19,094 nt of DNA from CBDVBZ01 sp965372355. Its GTDB lineage: Bacteria > Krumholzibacteriota > Krumholzibacteriia > WVZY01. Shown piece after piece: positions 1-7,658 of the stretch (position 1 is the first letter of the stretch; the number at the start of each line of letters is the position of its first letter). A program made the position numbers and the translations under genes. Location of the stretch: NCBI GenBank assembly GCA_965372355.1, contig CBDVBZ010000067.1:1-19094 (forward strand). Direction: 5' to 3'. The notes beneath the pieces are model-generated. The model searched no databases, was not told the origin of the DNA, and was given only the letters and a program-made list of their open reading frames with translations.

Positions 1-946
1 GGCCCGAGTGAATGGTCCCGTCGTACCCGAGACCTCCGTGTTCCAAGTAGTGGAGAGCCATGTAAGGAAGATCGACGGCAAGTCCACGGGGTACGTGCAG
101 TATGGTGACGAAACCCATATTCACGCTGGCGCCGCAGGCCCGGCATGTTTCGAGCCCATAGGTCGGATGCTCTTGAATCTCGACGCCCGGTGGTGGCGCT
201 GCCAGGAGCTGACTCAGCAACTGGGCGATCTGAACGCCGTCGAAGACGAGGTTTTGGTCTGTGTCCTGGTTTTCCCAGTTTGTGCCGGCCAGTATCTCTT
301 CCGCAAACGAAAGGCAGTCCAGATCGATGTCGTCACTCACGGGAAGGCAGTGCGGGTTCTGCCCCAGGGCAGGGAGTGCGGTGGCGCCAAGCACGAGGGC
401 GACGCCGGCAACCGCTTTTGCAAGCGCGCTCGGCAACCTGGTCGACGGGCGCGTCTGGGTCCCGGAGTTTCTGCCGAAGCGCTGTTGGCATTCCATGTGG
501 ACGCAGCGGTACTCCCGAAGAAGTGAAGCTGTCGATGGACACGCAGGGCACGCCCAGTGGAACAGAAGCTCCTGGTCACCCGGGAACAAATCATTCGGTC
601 CGTAGGGCTTGTGGATGAACGCTTCCACGCAGCATGATGGATATCCAAAGAGCCGGCCTTGCAGGCGCATAGCGTTGGGTGTTTCGGCCAAACGCCTGCC
701 ATCGAAATGCTGCCGGTAGATGGCGGCGTAACGGGGCTGTCTCGCGAAAACAGTCTCGCGGGTCATGAGTCCGAGGCGTGTCCGCCGCGCAATCGATTCG
801 ACTGTTAGGCCCTCGGAGCGGATTACTTTTTGCAGATTGGCGCTGAGGGCCCTTTCCCATCGGCTGAGAGGTTTCAGCCCGTGACGAGTGAGCAGAATCA
901 GGTAGGCAAGCTCGAAATCGAGATCGGTGAGGCGTGGAGGTGACAT
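1..946 (-). CDS. Partial unknown protein: YPSCC-motif domain, internal hydrophobic segment, TSP3-like repeat, CxxC domain
   Basis: The frame is open for 315 codons from an ATG at 946 to the window edge, so the C-terminus is missing. The start has a clear ribosome site, GGAGGT, four bases upstream. Visible in order: a basic N-terminal part; GYPSCCVEAF at residues 101-110, like the YPxCC motif I associate with DUF483-type proteins; a CPAC pair near 133-136 and further Cys at 148 and 153; a hydrophobic Ala/Leu/Val-rich stretch at about 171-195 that looks like an internal signal or membrane segment; an Asp-rich stretch at about 205-240 resembling a degenerate thrombospondin type 3 repeat (calcium-binding in that family); then ETCRACG at 266-272 and MALHYLEHG at 296-304. 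The order suggests a cytoplasmic Cys-rich head and an exported tail, or a fusion of two genes. Function unknown. The reading frame and start are convincing; the domain assignments are by eye. Confidence 0.82.
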   Translation of the reverse strand, partial: MSPPRLTDLDFELAYLILLTRHGLKPLSRWERALSANLQKVIRSEGLTVESIARRTRLGLMTRETVFARQPRYAAIYRQHFDGRRLAETPNAMRLQGRLFGYPSCCVEAFIHKPYGPNDLFPGDQELLFHWACPACPSTASLLREYRCVHMECQQRFGRNSGTQTRPSTRLPSALAKAVAGVALVLGATALPALGQNPHCLPVSDDIDLDCLSFAEEILAGTNWENQDTDQNLVFDGVQIAQLLSQLLAAPPPGVEIQEHPTYGLETCRACGASVNMGFVTILHVPRGLAVDLPYMALHYLEHGGLGYDGTIHSG

Positions 947-1379
947 GATAACCTCCTTTTCGAATCATCGGGTGGCGATCACCGTCAGTGGGCGATCACT
1001 CTGTAAATCAAGGCCGCTCCGATAGGGGGGGAACGAGCCCACGCGACGTGCGCCTGGCGGCAGTTGCGGCAGGAGATATGCTATGGTTCGCGGCACCGCT
1101 CGACGCAAGCACCCAGGCGGCACCTCCCATTCCCCACCCCCATCCCTGTATTAATCTTAACCCCTTGGCAGGATTTGTCAAGGGAGCCAGTTTCTGGGTT
1201 GTAGACGCGGGACTATCTTGGGGACCGTGGATGCACTCGGCACGAGTACGGACAAGACCGGGTGCATGGGTCTACCAAATTCAGTGGCCTTGTTTGAAGC
1301 CGCGATAATGCCGTCGAGCGGGGCTGCCACTTCCTCGGGCAAAGGTGCGTACACATACCCCATTCTTGCCATCGCGATC
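947..1379. other. Intergenic region, no convincing gene
   Basis: These 433 bases lie between the M28 peptidase stop and the start of the left-edge gene, both on the minus strand. Short open frames exist on both strands but none has a good ribosome site or recognisable protein. The only structure seen is an exact 9-base direct repeat, GGCGATCAC, at 974-982 and 991-999, just upstream of the left-edge gene. No clear promoter or terminator was found. Confidence 0.5.
974..999. repeat. Exact 9-bp direct repeat upstream of the left-edge gene
   Basis: GGCGATCAC occurs at 974-982 and again at 991-999, 17 bases apart start to start, about 30-50 bases upstream of the ATG at 946. The spacing is a little under two helical turns. 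It could be a regulator-binding site or chance. Nothing else supports either reading. Confidence 0.3.
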
Positions 1380-2702
1380 TTACTTGCGCTCCACCACGGT
1401 GACGGCGGTCGTGCGGCGCTCGCCATCGCGCACGAACACCACGTCCACCTCGTCACCGGGTGAGAGTCCCTTTAGAATGTCGCTGAACCCGCGCAAATCC
1501 TCGACGGGCGTCCCCGCAAACTCCACGATAAGATCGCCCTCCTTGAGCCCCGCTTTCTCCGCCGGGCTGCCCGGGATGACGCCAGAGAGAAGAACACCAT
1601 CGCCCGTGTGGTTAAAATCAGGAATGCTGCCGAAGCTGACGCGGCGGCCGCCGCCCCCGGAGGCGGGCGCTTTGGCCGCGGCTTTCTCCGCACCGGGCGG
1701 CATGAAGCTCAACGCCTCATCCCGGTCGGCCAGATACGAGACCAGCTCGCCCGTAAACTCCGCAATCCGTCCCATCCCCGCATAGTCGATCTTGTCGGCG
1801 GTGTCTCCGGGACGGTGATAATCCGCGTGGGGACCGGTGAAAATCTGGACTGCCGGGACGCCCCGCTTCACGAAGCTGACCTGGTCGCTCCCACCCGGAT
1901 CCGCCTTCGGCAACTCGAGGTCAAACCGGAAACCGTAATTGACCCCCTGGAGGATGTGCGTGAATTCCTCGGCCGTACCCGCACCAAATATCGTGAGCGC
2001 GCCGTCGAAGAGCCGTCCCACCGTGTCCAGATTGATCATGCCGGTACACTGATTCAATGGGAACACCGCGTGCCCCGCGTAGTGGGCGCTCCCCAACAGC
2101 CCTTTCTCCTCACCGGAGAACGCAATGAACACGATCGCGTGGGCGAGCTCGCCTTGCTCGCGAATGCGCCGCGCGCATTCCAGCAGCACGGCGACCCCGG
2201 AAGCGTTGTCGTCGGCGCCCGGGTGGATCTTGCCGTAGTTCGCTTCACCGGGCTCACCCAACCCCAGATGGTCGTAGTGCGCGCCAACGATGACGTGCCG
2301 TTCTCCTTCGGTCGCCCCCAAAACGCCGATGAGATTCACCAGGGTCGTACCGCCGGGGCCGGCGAACGGCTGGCGGTAACCCTTTTCCCCGAATGGACGA
2401 AGACCCGCTTCCTCAAATCGCTTTTCCACATAGACGAGCGCCTTCTCGAGACCATCGGTACCCACGCCGCGCCCCTCGAACGCGTCCGAAGCCAACATCT
2501 GTACGTCCGTCTGCAGCAGATCGGCCGTGCCCTCATCCGCCCGAGCGGGGCAAGAGACGGCGGAAAGCCCGGCGAGCACGAACAACCCCGGCAACAAACC
2601 CGCCAACAATCTTTCCAACAACCCCGGCAGGATCAGCCGCAGCGCCAACCGCTCCGGCGCGATTGGCCATCGAAACCGTGCATGCATGCGTGTCATTGTC
2701 AT
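1380..2702 (-). CDS. Exported M28 family aminopeptidase with C-terminal PDZ domain
   Basis: Zinc-dependent M28 peptidase of 440 residues, expected to remove N-terminal residues from peptides outside the cytoplasm. Residues 1-56 are an Arg- and Leu-rich export signal with a likely cleavage near ARA. The metal and catalytic residues of the family are all visible: H142 in AHYDH, D164 in GADDNASG, E198 and E199 in SGEEKG, D226 in NLDTVG, and H296 in DYHRPGD. A Gly/Ala linker at about 340-352 leads to a PDZ domain at about 358-440, containing VIPGSPAEKAGLKEGD. The upstream aminopeptidase stops at 2699 and this gene starts at 2702 (ATGA overlap), so the two are translationally coupled. A second ATG six bases downstream sits better relative to GGAGGA and may be the true start. 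A longer upstream extension of the frame is only a shadow of the neighbouring gene. Confidence 0.93.
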   Translation of the reverse strand: MTMTRMHARFRWPIAPERLALRLILPGLLERLLAGLLPGLFVLAGLSAVSCPARADEGTADLLQTDVQMLASDAFEGRGVGTDGLEKALVYVEKRFEEAGLRPFGEKGYRQPFAGPGGTTLVNLIGVLGATEGERHVIVGAHYDHLGLGEPGEANYGKIHPGADDNASGVAVLLECARRIREQGELAHAIVFIAFSGEEKGLLGSAHYAGHAVFPLNQCTGMINLDTVGRLFDGALTIFGAGTAEEFTHILQGVNYGFRFDLELPKADPGGSDQVSFVKRGVPAVQIFTGPHADYHRPGDTADKIDYAGMGRIAEFTGELVSYLADRDEALSFMPPGAEKAAAKAPASGGGGRRVSFGSIPDFNHTGDGVLLSGVIPGSPAEKAGLKEGDLIVEFAGTPVEDLRGFSDILKGLSPGDEVDVVFVRDGERRTTAVTVVERK

Positions 2703-4996
2703 TCCTCCATCAAGTCCAGACGCAGCGGGGAACTCTCGACCACCCAGCTGCCCTTGTCCACGTTGGTCTCGCCGTCGAAGACGAGATAACTGTAGCGACC
2801 ATAGTGCGGTAGCTTTCGGCCCAGGGCCTCGACCACCGAGGCGTCGGCGGGCAGCACCACCGTCCACGGGATCTCCTCGTGACCCGGATCCCGGAAACTC
2901 GCCACAAACGTTTGTCCCCCGGCCAATGCATCGGCCCGCAGCTTTACGGGCGCATCGCCGAAGGCCCGTGTTCTTGCGAAGACCGTATCGGCCAGATTCC
3001 CGTCCCCAAAAAGCCACACGCCGCGACCGTTCGGTTCCGTGAAATCCGCCTCGGCCACAACGATCGCGTCGTGGTTGCGGCTCCACTCGGCGGCAAGTTT
3101 CTTTAGGGCCCCGGCCATGCCGGACGCGCAGCGGGAACCCATCACCACGACGACCGAGTCGGCCCCGAGGATCTGGCTCAGTGCGGGAGGGATCTCGCCC
3201 CGGTGGAGCTTGCGGAATATGTCGAAGTCCGGATCGACGGCCACCCAGTGCGTACCCGCCGGGAGTGCCACCCGGGCCGCGGCCGAGTCCAGGGGAACCT
3301 CACGTGAGTGCACTTCGCCTCCGGATTCATACCGGACCCGCACCTGAAGATCGTAGAAGGGTCGCTCCTGACGGAGCTCGATCCAGACGTCCGTCCCGTC
3401 ACCTTCGCGCGGCCCATCATTGTGGTCCACCCTATCGTCGCCGTCCGCTCCATCGCTCTCGTTCGCACCATCGCCTTCACCCGTTTCGCCACCTCCACCG
3501 ACGCCATCGCCACTGGCAACGCGGGCCACAGAGAGAACCGGGGCGCCGGGCCGTCCGATCCACTGCTCGAACCACGCGGTGAGTGGTCGATCACAAGCCG
3601 CTTCAAAACTGTGAATGATGTCGTCCCAGTTCGCCTCCTGGAAGAGATGCTCATTATAGAACCCGCGCAGGCCGTCGAAAAAAGTGTCCTCTCCGAGAAG
3701 CCGCCTCGCCATGTGAAACACCATCATGGTCTTGCCGTAGCCCACGGCCTGCGTGGCGGCGCTTTCGCGCTCTGTAAAACGGCGGAGGGCGAAGTCGCGC
3801 TCCCCGGAGCTTGCGTAGTCCAGATAGGCTTGAAGCTGACTGAGCCGGTAGTCCCGGGCCGCGGCGTCGCTCTCGCGCGCCTTGTAGGAGTAGTCCGCCA
3901 TATACGTTGTGAGCCCCTCGCACCAGTTGCCGCCCTCATAATCGACGAAGACACCGTTGCCCCACCAGTTGTGGAGGATCTCGTGGCCGTAGCTCGTATG
4001 AACGATGAAGGGGAGGCGGATCACCCGGTCACCGAGCAGTGTGAAGCTGGGCATCCCGAATCCCGTCTGCCACCAGTTCTCGACCATGGCGAATTTGTCG
4101 AACGGATAGGGGCCGATCATCCCGTCGTAAAGATCGAGATAGTCCCCAGTGGCATCGAGATAGGTTTGGCAAAGATCCCCGGGCGTGTTCTCATACGTAA
4201 ACGTATAGGCTGTTACATCGCCGTGAGCCGTCTCGCGGACGACGTAGGGACCGGCGATCAGGTACGCCTCGGTCATGGGATCGTCCACCACCCAAAGCGA
4301 TTCGACGCGCCCGTCATCTGTGACACGGCGTTCGGCCCAGGTCCCCTGGCTCACGCTCTCCCAACCCGACGGCACAACAGCGCGAAGCCGGTAGCGAAAC
4401 AGGTTCTCCCCACTCCAGGGAATCCAGAACGTGGAACCCGCCAGGTAAGCACCGCGCTCACCGATGAGCCCGATCGTGGTCTCGAAGCCGCGGCCATAGG
4501 CCACCTCGGGAGGATGCAGGCTGTCGTACACACTGCCCGCATAACGCAGGGTGATGATGAGCTCGTCCGGCCATCCGTCGGCCGGCGGAAAGATGGTGAT
4601 CTCCCCTGCGGCGGCGTAGTCATCGAGATGTTCGTAATCCGGCCGTTCCCAGAAGTGGCGCGGCTGGAAGCCCTCACTTCGCTCGACCTCTAGCGGCGCC
4701 CCCGCCAGATCGACGGACTCTATCGCCAGACCCCGGTGCAGCAGAAGGCGCAGGGGCCGCGCGGGATCGGCTGGAGCAGCCAGCTTAATAAGGTCGATCA
4801 CCTCGAGCCGGTTCGCGGCGGGCTCGATCGCGGCCCGGATGTCATGATGGATGATGGACCCGTTCTGGGCGCCCTGCGCCGGGACCGGAACCGGGACGGC
4901 GGCGAGCGCGACCAGGCACAGCAGACCTGCCAACGTCGCACCCGGGAGCACCAGTCTCCATGACTTCGGGGATCGAAATTTGTCCAAGCGTTGCAC
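2699..4996 (-). CDS. Exported M1-like (gluzincin) aminopeptidase with acidic linker and C-terminal domain
   Basis: Gluzincin metallopeptidase of 765 residues. The GTG at 4996 is chosen because GAGG lies eight bases upstream; a TTG at 5035 would lengthen it by 13 residues without such a site. Residues 1-42 form a signal peptide. The catalytic region has HEILHNWWGN at 338-347, the third zinc ligand E360, and a likely catalytic Tyr at 420 in AVGYGKTMM. The M1 exopeptidase motif GAMEN is replaced by GFGMPSF near 312-318, and the gap from the second His to the ligand Glu is one residue shorter than in typical M1 enzymes. Residues about 495-535 are a Gly/Asp/Glu-rich linker. The remaining C-terminal part has DPDFDIFRKL, common at the end of such peptidases. 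First gene of the operon with the M28 peptidase. The fold is clear; substrate unknown. Confidence 0.9.
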   Translation of the reverse strand: MQRLDKFRSPKSWRLVLPGATLAGLLCLVALAAVPVPVPAQGAQNGSIIHHDIRAAIEPAANRLEVIDLIKLAAPADPARPLRLLLHRGLAIESVDLAGAPLEVERSEGFQPRHFWERPDYEHLDDYAAAGEITIFPPADGWPDELIITLRYAGSVYDSLHPPEVAYGRGFETTIGLIGERGAYLAGSTFWIPWSGENLFRYRLRAVVPSGWESVSQGTWAERRVTDDGRVESLWVVDDPMTEAYLIAGPYVVRETAHGDVTAYTFTYENTPGDLCQTYLDATGDYLDLYDGMIGPYPFDKFAMVENWWQTGFGMPSFTLLGDRVIRLPFIVHTSYGHEILHNWWGNGVFVDYEGGNWCEGLTTYMADYSYKARESDAAARDYRLSQLQAYLDYASSGERDFALRRFTERESAATQAVGYGKTMMVFHMARRLLGEDTFFDGLRGFYNEHLFQEANWDDIIHSFEAACDRPLTAWFEQWIGRPGAPVLSVARVASGDGVGGGGETGEGDGANESDGADGDDRVDHNDGPREGDGTDVWIELRQERPFYDLQVRVRYESGGEVHSREVPLDSAAARVALPAGTHWVAVDPDFDIFRKLHRGEIPPALSQILGADSVVVVMGSRCASGMAGALKKLAAEWSRNHDAIVVAEADFTEPNGRGVWLFGDGNLADTVFARTRAFGDAPVKLRADALAGGQTFVASFRDPGHEEIPWTVVLPADASVVEALGRKLPHYGRYSYLVFDGETNVDKGSWVVESSPLRLDLMEE

Positions 4997-5338
4997 TTTT
5001 CTTACCTCGCAGTGGTCTCGGATGGGTGCCAGCAACCCACTCTCGAGGCGATGTTCGAGCGGTAATGGCGCTGCCTGTCTCTGTTGAAAAGGCGGGTCCT
5101 GTGGCTTTTATTAACTTCGTCCGCCTTGCCGTTTCTGCAGTTACACTGATGTTATTGTATCATGGATTGCATGATATTCATCCTTTTACGCAGTCCTGCA
5201 TTGGAAGGGGCAGGCATTCCCGCGGCCGCGTATTTGCGGCATCTATCCCGACGGTTGAATCGATTCGACGGGTCGTGTAGAGTTCAGAGGGCTTTATCCA
5301 TTCTAGAGTGCCCCCGGCGGGGCGTAGGAGGAGACGAA
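4997..5338. promoter_or_regulatory. Divergent intergenic region between peptidase operon and glycosidase gene
   Basis: These 342 bases should carry promoters in both directions. The middle is AT-richer than the flanking genes (about 5100-5180). I could not fix a convincing -35/-10 pair on either strand; TTGCCG at 5126-5131 (plus) and TACAAT on the minus strand near 5160-5155 are weak candidates. A palindrome at 5158-5176 is listed separately. Confidence 0.4.
5158..5176. promoter_or_regulatory. Palindrome, 7-bp arms with 5-bp centre, possible operator
   Basis: TATCATG, then GATTG, then CATGATA: a perfect inverted repeat in the middle of the divergent region, in its AT-rich part. A dimeric regulator could bind here and control both transcription units. 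No regulator gene lies in the window beside it. Confidence 0.35.
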
Positions 5339-7075
5339 TTGTTCTCGCAGCTTGTATCGGCTGCGTCGCTCGCCCTGGCCGTCTTGAGCGTCGCGCCCCC
5401 AGCGGGGCTGTCTCGTTCGAGCGCGCCGCAGGACAGAGGGCTCGTGACCGCCCACTTCGTCGTCACCGCCGGCGACGCCCTGGAGCCCAAGGACCTGCGC
5501 GTCGCCGCGTCTGCCGCCGAGGACGTCTACGCCGAGGTCGCCGCGTTCACCGGAGGCATCCCCAGCGGCGATCCAATCCACTGTACCCTCTATTCTTCAC
5601 TCGAGGCCAAGGGTCTCGCCACGGGCTACACGACGCCGGCGCACGCGTTTTCGGCGTCGGGCACCGTCGTGGCGTCGATGGAGACGGGCTTTGACGGTGA
5701 AGGCCGCAGAGAGCTGGCCGTCGTCCTGCTGCGCCGCGCCCTCGGCAGACCGGTGACGCACCTGCTCGAGGAAGGATTGAGCGTACGTTTTGCGGAACGC
5801 TGGTGGGGGATGGATCGTGGCCGGCTGTTCGGGCTCGCCTCCGCGCTGGCGGCGACCGGTCTCAGCGACGATCTCGATCGATGGTTTGACCGCCGTAGGG
5901 TTCACGCCGAATCCGGCCTGATCGTGCGTGTCGCGGGTGCGGCGCTGGTCGACCGGTTACTCGAGCGCTGGGGTCGCGACAAGTTTTTGGATCGCTACGC
6001 GTCGTGGCGACCCAACGAGAACGACATGACGGCGATCCGGGCTGACTGGAAGCGATTGGCAGACGAGCGCCGCAACGTCGAGTCAGTTGACCGGCCGCGA
6101 CTCGCGGCGGACCCGTTCGAGCGGGGATTCTGCCACGCGCACGAGGGTTACCGAATTCGCGACGGCTATCTGTCGTCCGAATCCGACCGCGCACTCGCCG
6201 ACCTGCACGAGCTCGGCGTGAACGCCGTGTCGCTCACCCCTTTTACCTATATGCGAGACCCCAAGCGCCCATCGGCCCTGCGATTCTCCCAAGGCGCCGG
6301 CGAGGAAAACGACGAGGGCGTCGTGCACGCCGCGCGGACGGCGCACCGCCTGGGCATGGTGGTCATGCTGAAGCCGCACATCTGGATACACGGCACTTGG
6401 CCCGGCGAGATCGAGATGCGCGACCCCAGCGGCTGGGAGGTGTTCTTCGACGAGTACTTCCGGTGGATTCGACACTACGCGATCCTGGCCGAAATCCACG
6501 GTGTCGAGAGCCTCTGCGTCGGGGTCGAAATGTCCAGAGCCACGTTGACGCAGGCGCCGCGATGGCGAGAGCTCATCGACCGGGTTCGCAAGATCTACGG
6601 GGGGCGGATCTTATACGCAGCCAATTGGGGCGAGGAATTCGAGGGCATCTCGTTTTGGGACGCGCTTGACGCCGTCGGCATCGACTGCTACTACCCGCTG
6701 AGCGATTCCAGTACCGTCGGCGACGACGGGTTGCGCCGAGCCGCCGCCGGTGTCCTGGATCGGATAGAAGCGGTTTCCCGGCGGGTCGGCAAACCCGCCG
6801 TCATCACCGAGATCGGTTTCACGAGCACGCCGGCGTGCTGGATCGACCCCCATACGACGCGCGGCGACCCGGGTATCGACCTCGGGGCGCAGGCGCGCTG
6901 CTACGAGGCCTACCTCTCCGAGCTACTCAACCGCGACCGGATCGTCGGTGTGTATTGGTGGAAGTGGCCGAGTTCGCTCGACCGGGGAGGACCTGACGAC
7001 CGAGGGTTCACGCCCCGGGGCAAACCCGCCGAGGCCGTGGTGAAGAAGTGGTACCGCAACGGCTTCGGCCGGTGA
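5339..7075 (+). CDS. Exported GH113-like glycoside hydrolase with degenerate peptidase-MA-like N-terminal domain
   Basis: 578 residues from a TTG start at 5339, chosen because AGGAGG sits seven bases upstream and a hydrophobic signal segment (residues 5-22) follows at once; longer in-frame starts lack both. Residues about 30-245 resemble a gluzincin (peptidase MA-like) domain with the usual HLLEEGLS-type helix at 141-148, but the zinc motif is gone: the HExxH position reads RELAV (124-128). Residues about 258-575 look like a clan GH-A TIM barrel of the GH113 type. E397 in GVEMS is the likely acid/base and E491 in ITEIGF the likely nucleophile, with YWWKWP at 539-544 and GFTPRGKPAEAV near the end. 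GH113 enzymes known to me are beta-mannanases or related; the substrate here is not established. Transcribed divergently from the peptidase operon. Confidence 0.85.
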   Translation: MFSQLVSAASLALAVLSVAPPAGLSRSSAPQDRGLVTAHFVVTAGDALEPKDLRVAASAAEDVYAEVAAFTGGIPSGDPIHCTLYSSLEAKGLATGYTTPAHAFSASGTVVASMETGFDGEGRRELAVVLLRRALGRPVTHLLEEGLSVRFAERWWGMDRGRLFGLASALAATGLSDDLDRWFDRRRVHAESGLIVRVAGAALVDRLLERWGRDKFLDRYASWRPNENDMTAIRADWKRLADERRNVESVDRPRLAADPFERGFCHAHEGYRIRDGYLSSESDRALADLHELGVNAVSLTPFTYMRDPKRPSALRFSQGAGEENDEGVVHAARTAHRLGMVVMLKPHIWIHGTWPGEIEMRDPSGWEVFFDEYFRWIRHYAILAEIHGVESLCVGVEMSRATLTQAPRWRELIDRVRKIYGGRILYAANWGEEFEGISFWDALDAVGIDCYYPLSDSSTVGDDGLRRAAAGVLDRIEAVSRRVGKPAVITEIGFTSTPACWIDPHTTRGDPGIDLGAQARCYEAYLSELLNRDRIVGVYWWKWPSSLDRGGPDDRGFTPRGKPAEAVVKKWYRNGFGR

Positions 7076-7206
7076 TAGCGCGCTTCAAAACCCCCGGATG
7101 CGACATTTCTCGAACAGCCAAAGTCTTCGTGGCTGCGCTTCTCGGGCGCCAGCTCATGCGACACTTTCTCAACCACAGAATCGTGTACACTCAAGCACTG
7201 AGCGAA

Positions 7207-7398
7207 CTACTTGTCCGCCTTAAACGGCGGATGTTTCGGCCATGGCCGCGGATCCGCCGCCATTGCCTTCTTGAGTTCCTCGATCCCTGTCATCAGCTGA
7301 GCGTCGTAAGCGCTGAACACCTCCGCCCGCACGGGGCCGGTATTCACCGTGCCGCCCGGTATAACCGTCAACTCCGAGCACGCCATTATCGTCGACAA
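7207..7398 (-). pseudogene. Possible small coding remnant, minus strand (63 aa)
   Basis: Open from a TTG at 7398 just after an in-frame stop, to a TAG at 7207. The translation has the look of a real protein C-terminus, with AYDAQLMTGIEELKKAM followed by PRPWPKHPPFKADK, but no start signal and no ribosome site. It is probably the last part of a gene whose front is lost. It overlaps the plus-strand remnant antisense, so at most one of the two is coding along their shared stretch. Family not recognised. Confidence 0.35.
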
Positions 7399-7471
7399 CG
7401 CGTATTACTCGGGCAACACGGTGCCGGTCAAGAACAGCACATGGGGGGCCATCAAGGAGTTGTATCGCTGA
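7310..7471 (+). pseudogene. Possible C-terminal remnant of an exported protein (53 aa)
   Basis: Open after a TAA at 7307-7309 to a TGA at 7469-7471, with no plausible start. The end reads YYSGNTVPVKNSTWGAIKEL followed by YR and a stop. My impression is that a TWGxIKxLYR ending recurs in extracellular and FlgD-Ig-type proteins of Eisenbacteria-like genomes, which would make this the truncated tail of such a protein. It overlaps the minus-strand remnant above. Confidence 0.4.
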
Positions 7472-7588
7472 GCTTCTAGCGCACCGGGAATCCAGAAAAG
7501 CTTTCTTGTAAGGAACATCCGCCTCTTCTGACCAATATCAAGATCTTCTCACGATCACAATGAAGAACAGCTTAGTCGTGCCTTCTAG

Positions 7589-7614
7589 TTGACATGACAC
7601 GAGGTAGCCTCGTG
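7589..7614 (+). promoter_or_regulatory. TTGACA box with adjacent perfect inverted repeat, upstream of SRPBCC gene
   Basis: TTGACA at 7589-7594 matches the sigma-70 -35 consensus. Three bases on is CACGAGG-TAG-CCTCGTG (7598-7614), a perfect 7-bp inverted repeat filling the place where promoter spacer would lie. I see no good -10 at the right distance, so the promoter call is weak. The hairpin could be an operator or a leader-RNA structure. Confidence 0.35.
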
Positions 7615-7658
7615 AGAGGCTCTGGTAACGAATAACGCCATAACAAGGGAGATAGAAC

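Larger units (their letters stand above)
7076..7658. other. Degenerate intergenic region with coding remnants
   Basis: 583 bases between the glycosidase and the SRPBCC gene, with no complete gene recognised. It contains two mutually antisense short open frames that both look partly coding (entries at 7310-7471 plus and 7207-7398 minus), and a TTGACA followed by a hairpin before the SRPBCC gene. I see no terminator for the glycosidase gene. Confidence 0.5.

Noticed and set aside
591..968. 125-codon minus-strand open frame at the left end, and several plus-strand frames at 8-618
   Set aside because: A different minus frame starting at 946 is open for 315 codons with a good ribosome site and conserved-looking Cys motifs, so these are shadows.
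1178..1456. 92-codon minus-strand open frame overlapping the end of the M28 gene
   Set aside because: Half of it lies in another frame of the peptidase; the rest has no homology signal or clear ribosome site.
1608..2789. 393-codon plus-strand open frame
   Set aside because: Fully antisense to the M28 peptidase, whose zinc and catalytic motifs are all present; GC-rich codon use opens the opposite strand.
3308..4693. 461-codon plus-strand open frame
   Set aside because: Antisense to the M1-like peptidase with HEILH; no recognisable protein of its own.
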